Source: Helichrysum umbraculigerum (lineage: Eukaryota > Streptophyta > Magnoliopsida > Asterales > Asteraceae). From it: DNA of 64,000 nt. Positions within the stretch are counted from its first letter, which is position 1. Every line of letters begins with the position of its first letter. Of the stretch, positions 56,537 to 64,000 are shown piece by piece. Location of the stretch: positions 73,746,501 to 73,810,500 of the forward strand of contig CATIUR010000003.1 in NCBI GenBank assembly GCA_949592205.1, read 5' to 3'. Under the pieces are notes generated by a model that was given only the letters and a program-made list of their open reading frames with translations, was not told where the DNA came from and made no database searches. The position numbers and the translations under genes were made by a program.

Positions 56537-57146
56537 TTCTCGTTACATCTCGCAGACCTAGTTGATTCTGTCATTAAGATTCTCACTTGTGACTTTATTC
56601 CTCGCTACACTTTCCCTCAACCAAGAGCACCAAATTCACTTAAACAATTGCTCTTGGGCAATATGCAATAAATTTGTCCAAAAGTCGAGCTACCGACTTT
56701 AACCAAGCGCTTTTTGGGAGGCAACCCAAACTTTAGTTAATTTAGTTTTACTTTAAGTATTTAGGCTAATTAGTGGTTAATTATTAAATTTAAAAGCTTG
56801 CATTTAAAAACACAAGAAAACGTTCTTTTAAAATTCAAATTCGCGCGACACAGTAACGAATTTCAGACATTTTCAGAAAGTCCGAAAAAGTTTATTTTTA
56901 AATTTTAAAAAATTAATTTTGAATTTGTCTTGGATTTTAAAGAACACAAAAAGATTGTCTTGTTTTAAATAAAAACGTATACGATTTCGCGTACGATTCG
57001 CAATATCTTTTCAGACTGCGCGTAAAGATTCAGAAAATTACGAACATACTTTTTAAAATTGTTTTATTAAAAATTTTTAAACTTTGAAATTTTACTTGTA
57101 TGTTTCGTATCTTTCGCGAATTTTAAATCGCGTACGTTTGAAAGGG
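56537..57146 (+). other. I region between ORF1 and internal promoter
   Basis: Non-coding. It contains a hairpin-forming block TTTTTGGGAGGCAACCCAAA at 56711-56730 preceded by AAGCGC, which I recall as typical of Athila elements just after pol. Further on it is AT-rich with CGTACG motifs. Confidence 0.6.
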
Positions 57147-57154
57147 TATAAAAA
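57147..57154 (+). promoter_or_regulatory. I internal TATA box
   Basis: TATAAAAA lies at 57147, followed 30-60 bp later by an ACA-rich start region and a CT-rich leader (57200-57230). This looks like a plant core promoter for the downstream ORF. The start site near 57178 is a guess. Confidence 0.5.
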
Positions 57155-57346
57155 GGGATTTTAGCCACACACATAAGACAAAACATAAAAATCTTCATTT
57201 CCTCCCTCTTCTCTCCCCCAAACCGTCGGCCACCATCACCACACCCTCAAATCTTCATTACTCAACCATTTTGCATGATTCCAAGCTCAAAATTCATCAT
57301 TTCATGATCTTTCTTGCATCCACAACATCACTACATCAAGTTTAAG

Positions 57347-58399
57347 GTAATTCTTGACCTAATTTTGTGATTTTCATGAAACTTTAAAAAATTAGGGCTT
57401 GTAACTCATTTTCATAGATTTCATGGTTGAAAGTTGCAATCTTTAGTGTTATTTCATGCTTATCTTGATGCTTAACATGATTACAAGCTTAATCTAGTGA
57501 TTTGTTGGCTTGATTGCAAGTTTGAAAATTAAAAGTGTTGACTTTTTGGATGAACTATGGCTAGTTTGACTTTTTGGTTGATTAATTGCTTATGTTGACT
57601 TTTGTTGATTGAATTATGCTTAAATATGATAGGTTAACATGTTTTGATTGATCATTTGCAATTAGAAAATGACTAAGCTAGTTTTTGGTAATTAAAGTAA
57701 GCTCATTTTTGATAAAATCATCATAAACATCATTTTTACTTAAAACTTTTATTTTTAAACCATGTTTATGACTTTTCTAAACTTAAAAGCTTACAAAAAA
57801 TTGTCAAAACAAGCTTCGGTTCAATTAATCATTTTTTTTAGTTTATCACTTTAAATTAATAAAGTGTATAACTTTGAAATGAAACCAACAAAAACGCCAT
57901 TTTCTAAAAACTACCATCTTGTCAAATAAGTTTACTTCCATTCTTTGCTTGAAATCATGTAAATAAAGCTTTATGTCTTTTGAAAATTGCGGAATATTGG
58001 ATTGCATATTTAATTGGTAATATGCCCTTTTATGATTAATTGATTTACTTGAGGTAATTATATGACCTTGGATTTAATCTCATTTAGATTGATTAACCAT
58101 AAACATAAAGTATTTAAGTTTTTAGTGCCTGGGATAATTAAGTTAGGTACCTTGTTGACTTGCTTTGATTATGCTAGGAACTTGAAGCTTTGTGCCACTT
58201 CACCTTAGTTAGACATAAGTTGATAAAAGTTTTTGGATTTGTGATTGGTTGCGGTTAGGTTTAGCAATTTTAGAATTTCTGGATATGCCCATTTCTAAAG
58301 CCTACATTTCCAATTTTTTTCTGAAAATTTGGAAGTACTTTAGCATATCCATTAATATATCACTGTTATGGTCTAATCTTTTCTTGTCTTTTGTCACAG
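57347..58399 (+). other. I probable 5'UTR intron (1053 bp) before the ATHILA ORF
   Basis: Donor TTTAAG/GTAATTCTTG at 57347; acceptor CTTTTGTCACAG at 58399 with a long pyrimidine tract and possible branch points (TCTAAT) upstream. The interior is T-rich and has no long ORF, as in plant introns. Splicing would place the ATG at 58400 directly at the exon start. Confidence 0.5.
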
Positions 58400-60128
58400 A
58401 TGGATAATTGCCCACCTTCACTCAGCTACTTGGCAAAATCTTCAAAGAATAGGTCACTCATTCGCCAGTGGTTGCAGCGACCGATAGGCAGTAATCGGTA
58501 TGTGGTATGGAAAGACATGATTAAGCTAGGGATCAGGGATGAGTTGAAGAGTTTGTTGATGTTTGAGACTGATGGACAAGTGAACAATGCCTTTCTCCGT
58601 CTCTTCGATATAGATGAATATGCATACCGAGAAGTAGTGACAGAGTTCATGATGACTTACCAGCTGAATCCAAAAATGAGCGTATCCGACAAAAGAAAGA
58701 TTTCATTCAGGTTTCAGGAACAGATTCATCATATCTCAGTTGCCGACTTGGGAGTGTATCTTGGTTTATATACAGAGTCTCAGGTCAACTCTGCATGGTT
58801 CAGAAACAGTGTTCAAGACATCTCCAGCCTACCAAACAGGAACCATAAGGATATTTGGATGGATTTAGCAGGATCAAACTTTAAGAGCTGTGTTAAGTCA
58901 TCCACTTTCATCAAACCGGTTCATCACATCCTTCACAAGTTGCTAGCATGTTCTATATTTGGAAAGAAGGAAGGTGGAGCTGTGAGTGCCGAAGAGTTGA
59001 AGTTCATGGAAGCAATCATAGGAGGGAAGAATCTGAATGTTGCTTTCTTGATCGCTAAGAGACTTGGGGATGAGACAGACTTGGATAGGCACATGTTCAT
59101 GGGGTCGATTATTACTAGATTGCTGTATAGTATGGGATTGTTGACTGAGGCCCACACTGAGGAGTTTACTGTTTGTTCTCGTTCTTTGCCATTCAACTTG
59201 GAATACTGCAAGTTGATCCATCTTGTTGAGGTAGATGAGCAGAGACAGTGCCTATGGAAGAACACCAAATAGATCATTCCAGGATGTCATCTCCCTGGGA
59301 AGCGTGTTAGAGGATCCTCACCTGTTGCTGATACTGAGGATGGCCCATCTGATAGAGCCCGAGCACCTACTACTCATGCTAGTGTCCCGCATAGAGGAGC
59401 TGAGACAGCCGAGCCACCAGCTCAGACTACTGTTCACTACACAGATCCAGTGACCTCGCTGACACAGTATTATCTTTTGCATGCTCTTCAGGTTAGCCGT
59501 TCCCATCAGCTGTTGATTTCCAGGAAATTTGGTATTCCTGACCCAGAGCCTTACATGTACCGATGCGGTCCACCACCACCAGCCATAGCACCACCACATA
59601 CATCCATCCCATCACATACCACCCATACACCATCACCCGCTATCCGGACCACACCAGTACACAGAGCAGGTCCAGTCAGTTGAGACCGAGATACCGGTAG
59701 TTCAGCCAGTGATTTCTGCGCCTGTGATTTCTCATCCTGCCCAGCTAGTCGCCAGTGGATCTTACCGTGCTGACACAGTCTACTTGGGCACGGATGCTAT
59801 ATCTTTTGACACTTCCGGGATGCTATTAAACTTGGGACCGATCTCTTTCTCAGCTGTACCGACAGAGAGCATGCTACGTCAGGCTTACATGACCTTACTA
59901 GAGCAAGCAGGGGTTACTTCGGCTATTTTGCTAGAGTGGGGCTACACTGATCCGATGAGACTGCCAGCAGCCACCCTCAGAGACATATTGATTCTGCTCA
60001 AACTGATCAATGCTGAAGAACAGGGACAGAGAGTATCTAGTGGCCAGCAGTCAGTCGCAGGACCATCTGCAGCACCAGCTCCTACTCAGCATACTGATGC
60101 ACCTGACCAGGGATCCCCAGCCTCATAG
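58400..60128 (+). pseudogene. I ATHILA-type ORF (one stop, one frameshift)
   Basis: From the ATG at 58400 the frame is open for 290 codons to TAG 59270-59272, then continues in the same frame to TGA 59681-59683. A shift of frame around 59620-59660 leads into the last open stretch, which ends at 60128. The intact product would be near 575 residues. The first 290 residues contain the pattern I associate with the Athila ORF-1 / plant transposon domain: a conserved FLRLFDID helix, a sensor-like FRFQEQIHHISVADLGVYLG motif, then a helical half. The rest is Pro/Thr/Ser-rich with a Leu-rich helix near 59470. No membrane segment is evident, so I see nothing in favour of an envelope role. The function of this domain is unknown. 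Confidence 0.75.
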
Positions 60129-62485
60129 TTCTACCTCATTTGCATCATTTGACTTTGGTTTCAGACATTATTACTATTATTATCTTGTGTTTGTTTGGCT
60201 ACTGTTGAACCTTACTTTTGGAACTTATTTGTATCAGCCACTAGTTGGTTGATCACTCTATCCGTATTTACATTATGCCATTACTTATTATGTTTTATTT
60301 TCTTTCTGTTTAATAAGTATAAATGTTGTGATGTATGAACGTGGAAAAAGGCGAGATAACGCACTTTCAAGAAGAAAATCCGTGAAGTCAAAAGGCAACC
60401 CGAACCAATTTTCAATATTTGCAGACTGCGGAACATTCAACATCTCATGGAGGGGCCTCATTCTTCTCAAAACTTCCTTGTATCTAAGCACTTCAAAGAA
60501 CTAAGTGTGGGATCACTCCCCACACCACAAACACTTATCGAAATCACTCCAACTTCTTCAAAACCTAAAATATGGGATTCTACACCATAAAGGATCCCCA
60601 CTTAAAAGAATTGAAGTTGATTTCTGATAACGTTGGATACATGACACCGGATAACCCCGTATGAAGCTTGCTGTCCTTCAAGAAGAATGCAGAAGAAAGC
60701 TCGCTTCGACTCTCTCTCTCCTGCAAAACTTCATATGCTTCAAAACGTTATCTGGGGAGTTTCTTAACCTTCTATCCATTTCATGATCACATATATTATG
60801 TCTTGTTAGCTTGTTATATTCTATACCCTATCCTGAGCTTATCACTAAGTGTGGGATTCAAACCCAAATTTAACACTTAAGAAACATTTTCTTACATGTT
60901 CAAACTCTAAGTGTGGGATTTTACCTCCAGTAAAAACTCAACTCAAGAGAACATTAGGGACAATGTTCCTCTAAGTGTGGGATAGCAAGGTATAGAATAC
61001 CTTAGATAATTTTAGGCGATTTTTATGTCCAAAATAGCATTACTCAGAAAATGTTTTCCCAAAACGAACCTTATCAAAAAAAATTTTCAAAAATTTAAAA
61101 TTATGAGTTAAATTATGAAACTAAACTCTAAGTTTTTGAGTTAAATACTTTCGAAAAGAATCATTCTCAAAATATGAGTAAGGTATTTTGGAATATAGGG
61201 AAAATAAGGTAGAAATTTCTCGAGCAAGAAACAATAATCTGAAAGGTGCATGGCTAGGCACATACAACCCTATTTTGTAGTGAGGTATCTTGAGCCTAAA
61301 AGCATTCACCTTTAATGCTTCACTTTCATTTCTTGTGTGTGCCGATGCTTGTATCTCTGAATTAGAACTTGCTCCAGACATACGTTTCGAGACCACATTG
61401 GTGTGTACCGTACGCGGTATAGGTGCAGCTAAATGACCTTGACATTCCTTAGGATTTAAACCCAATTCTTACATATCTCTTCAAGCCCAAAACCCTTCCG
61501 ATACTTATTTTCAGTATCGATGATCCGCCTACCTAGTAAACCCTGTTGAGCCTAAACCTTTCGTTTCATAAAAACCCTCATACTCAAACCCTACTCACCC
61601 AAAATTCCCAAAACCTTATCTAAGAATTTCTAAGGTCGTGAAAAACATCTTTTGGAACATCCTCTTCAATTATGCTCTAAAGTCTTCCTCTTCTGTGTAC
61701 TCTAAAAAGTCAAAAGTGCGAAAAATTGGCACGACAAAAGAAATTGAAGTTCAAGATCAAGGATCATAGTTCCGAAAAGGATTTCTGAAAGGATCAACAT
61801 AAAATATCCTTATAAATTCTCTGGCAAAGAAGTTCTGAATAAGAAAAGAAAAATAAAAAAGTAGAAAAATCAAGAAAAGAAAAAGAAATAGTTCCGTCAA
61901 ATAAAGTTGAATGCTTCAAGTATCACCTTCTCAAGGAAAATTCGATAGAAGACAAGCAGCTACAAAATCCTCCGTTCCGTTCTGAAATAAAGTTTTTCAC
62001 TATCTTTGAGTTTTAAGATAAGTAAAACCCTTACAACCAAACATATACCATTATCCATACCCTTAAACCTCACCAAACACTACCACCCATTGAATGTCTT
62101 GGGATAGTTAGCACCGTCCTCACCTAAGCGGTGGAGATCCGATTCTCGACCAAGCTTATGACGATGAGTGCTGCATGACTGGCTTATTTGAGCGATTTCA
62201 TTTGTTCTAGATTGTTAGGGAACCCGATACACCTTGAGTGAGTTGAGTGACCACCTTTAGTGAGATCGCCTAGTCATGTGTACTCCAAGATCATGAGAAT
62301 TGGTAGTATTCTTGATGATAATTGCTTCTTGCTTCAGAAAGGATCATCTTATCCTTTCCCTTATTCTTAAACAGTCTTAATCATATTAGAAGTGGTATCA
62401 TTTTGAAATTATTTTGACTCGCCCCTTAAAAACCAAATTTTAAATGTTTTTTTCTAACTGAGTGTTGCTTGAGGACAAGCAACGC
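60129..62485 (+). other. I 3' untranslated region
   Basis: Collinear with A1 5525-7459. CTAAGTGTGGGAT occurs at 60501, 60845, 60907 and 60971. A purine-rich run lies at 61840-61890. The short ORFs show no gene features. Confidence 0.75.
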
Positions 62486-62502
62486 CTAAGTGTGGGATAA
62501 CT
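62486..62502 (+). promoter_or_regulatory. I polypurine tract
   Basis: CTAAGTGTGGGAT, then AACT, directly before the LTR start TGATGTGACTC. Confidence 0.8.
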
Positions 62503-64000
62503 TGATGTGACTCAAATAGTCATGTTTTTAAGGGCAATATTCCGCACTTTTTGGACGTAACTTTAGTGAATTCATTCCAAAATGATCATTATTTACTAAA
62601 ATTCACTAAAGTGGTCTAAATATAGGCGTTGCTGCAAAAATCACCTAAAACGTCCAAATAACAAGCAAATCAGGGCGAATAAACGTGCACAAAATCCTCC
62701 CGCCTCATTTACCTTATATAGATTACATTCTAACTTCTTCATATGATAAAACAGGTAAAATCGAGACGGGAAAATCAAGAATCATGCAAATCGGATAAAG
62801 AACGGAGAAGACTGAGCGGTATCAGACCCTATAAAGTCATTTCGGATATGCTTGATCTATACACATCCAATTTCAGTGAAGTTGGCATCATTAGAAGCGT
62901 AAAGGAATTACGAAGACACAGGCGAAAGAATCAGGTCAAACGGACGCATAACGAAGGAGATACGCGCGTTTTAAGCAACGAACGAAATCAGACGGACACC
63001 GTATACGGCCTTGGCAACCGTATACGGCCTACCTAAGACCGTATATGGCCTCATACACACCGTATACGGCCCCACCAAGGCCGTATACGGCCCTCCTGCC
63101 CCCGTATCGTGCTTCATTTGCTTGTACGTGCTGTTTCGCGAGTTGTACGGCTGATTTTTGAGCTTTGCCAATAAATAGGGGGTCACCCCTCCTCATTCTA
63201 CACACCTTAACACATTCACACACTCTCACATTTCTCTCATTTTCATTCTCTCATTTTCTTTCACTTTCTCTCTCTAACTTTCTCTCTCTAGCACTACTCT
63301 TAGGAGTTAGAGGAGAAAGGTTAGGGTTGAGCTTACGGTTCGAGTCTAGAGGAAGGTTTAGCTTGGTAATCTTGTTGTAACGAGTTTTTCAAGTTCAGAC
63401 TATTTGTAATCCTCAGTATTACGCTGCTGTATTCCCGGTGATATCTAAACTTTACTTACTGTTATAATGCTTGTGCTTTATGTTATTTCAGTTTGTATTC
63501 TGCATATTGCCATGTTTATAGAGTAGTTTAATATTGTGATTGTTGAAATGTAGATATTAGGAGTAGGGATGATGTTAAATTAATATTTCATTTATACGAT
63601 TGGAAATTGTTATGCTGTGTATCTGGTTAAGCTTATCCTGAATATAGATCTAGCCTCTCATCACCCTTTCCAGACTTTCACGTGACTGTTGCCCTAGGAT
63701 AGGATCTGATCAACCCTAATACTATGAATATACAGTTATCTCCAGTTACAGTATGAAACTATGAACTTTCCTTTAAAAGGCACGGTACTTCGTATAGCGT
63801 TGGAAACACCTCGTGTGGAGTACAAATACGTGGAAGCTAAGGAAATGCCATGGATTGTTTCATTGTGAATTACCTAGAAGTTACCCTTCTAGAACTGTGG
63901 TCTAGGAATCAAAGCTGTGAAAATGCTTGTTGCACTGTACACCGTTAGTACACCTAAGATCTGGAACAATGTGGAAATGCTTAAATGCCCAGTACACCGT
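62503..64000 (+). repeat. I 3' LTR (cut by window end)
   Basis: First 1498 bp of the LTR. Palindrome array at 62999-63090 with the same 19/21/21/21 spacing (one of five altered). The TATA position reads AATAAATAG at 63170, one base off the 5' LTR. Confidence 0.92.

Larger units (their letters stand above)
52675..64000 (+). mobile_element. I: non-autonomous Athila-type element (continues past window)
   Basis: 5' LTR 52675-55046, Asp-type primer site, a 444-residue ORF, a non-coding region with a probable internal promoter and intron, an ATHILA-type ORF with two lesions, a 3'UTR collinear with A1, a polypurine tract and a 3' LTR from 62503 that leaves the window. No protease, RT, RNase H or integrase is present between the LTRs. 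It interrupts LTR fragment H. The two LTRs differ by roughly 30-35 substitutions in the 1.5 kb that can be compared. Confidence 0.88.

Noticed and set aside
58400..60128. Envelope glycoprotein interpretation of the I second ORF
   Set aside because: No signal peptide, transmembrane segment or cysteine pattern is visible; the ATHILA-type domain is a better description.

Overview
This window is a block of nested plant transposable elements, and I found no convincing host gene, rRNA or tRNA gene in its 64 kb. The organism is a flowering plant, probably a eudicot. It carries two kinds of Ty3/gypsy LTR retrotransposon. Athila-type elements have primer sites matching the tRNA-Asp 3' end, a DLGAS protease and an extra 3' ORF. 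Tekay/Del-type chromoviruses have TGGTATCAGAGC primer sites and a C-terminal chromodomain. Stowaway-like MITEs with TA target duplications are also present. I cannot name the species. Element letters below are mine.

Layout. A1 (1-9923, +) is the 3' part of a decayed Athila element with gag/protease, RT, RNase H, integrase and 3' LTR. It sits inside the gag of A2 (9924 to about 13.1 kb, -), another Athila element of which gag, primer site and 5' LTR remain. Next come a Tekay LTR tail, G (about 13.1-14.2 kb), and an internally deleted Tekay element, D (stub 14220-14670, 3' LTR 14671-17067 continuing at 37523-37767). D's LTR is split by E (17068-37517), a non-coding element arranged LTR-internal-LTR-internal-LTR and flanked by one CTAGA duplication. 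E's middle LTR is split by F (22442-33111, -), a young and apparently intact Tekay element with a 1469-residue Gag-Pol and an extra 158-residue ORF upstream of gag. Positions 37768-41103 are an AT-rich, MITE-filled spacer. From 41104 an Athila LTR fragment, H (-), is interrupted by C (41240-51808, -), a young Tekay element with one frameshift and one nonsense codon, and is then cut by I (52675 to past the window end, +). I is a non-autonomous Athila relative that has no pol. It carries a 444-residue ORF of unknown type in the gag position, and an ATHILA-type ORF that seems to have its own promoter and 5'UTR intron.

How the parts work together. F looks able to supply Gag, protease, RT/RNase H and integrase for its own RNA; C has the same layout but is lightly broken. 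E has no proteins and would need enzymes from elsewhere. A1 and I share LTR architecture and 3'UTR but keep complementary gene sets. The observations I rate highest are: a helix-phased array of five 10-bp palindromes upstream of the Athila TATA box, kept at identical spacing in three LTRs; the tandem, mosaic structure of E; the unexplained ORFs of F and I; and repeat arrays, different in each Tekay family, at about the same place in the LTR. All coordinates and identities were read by eye; no search or alignment program was run.
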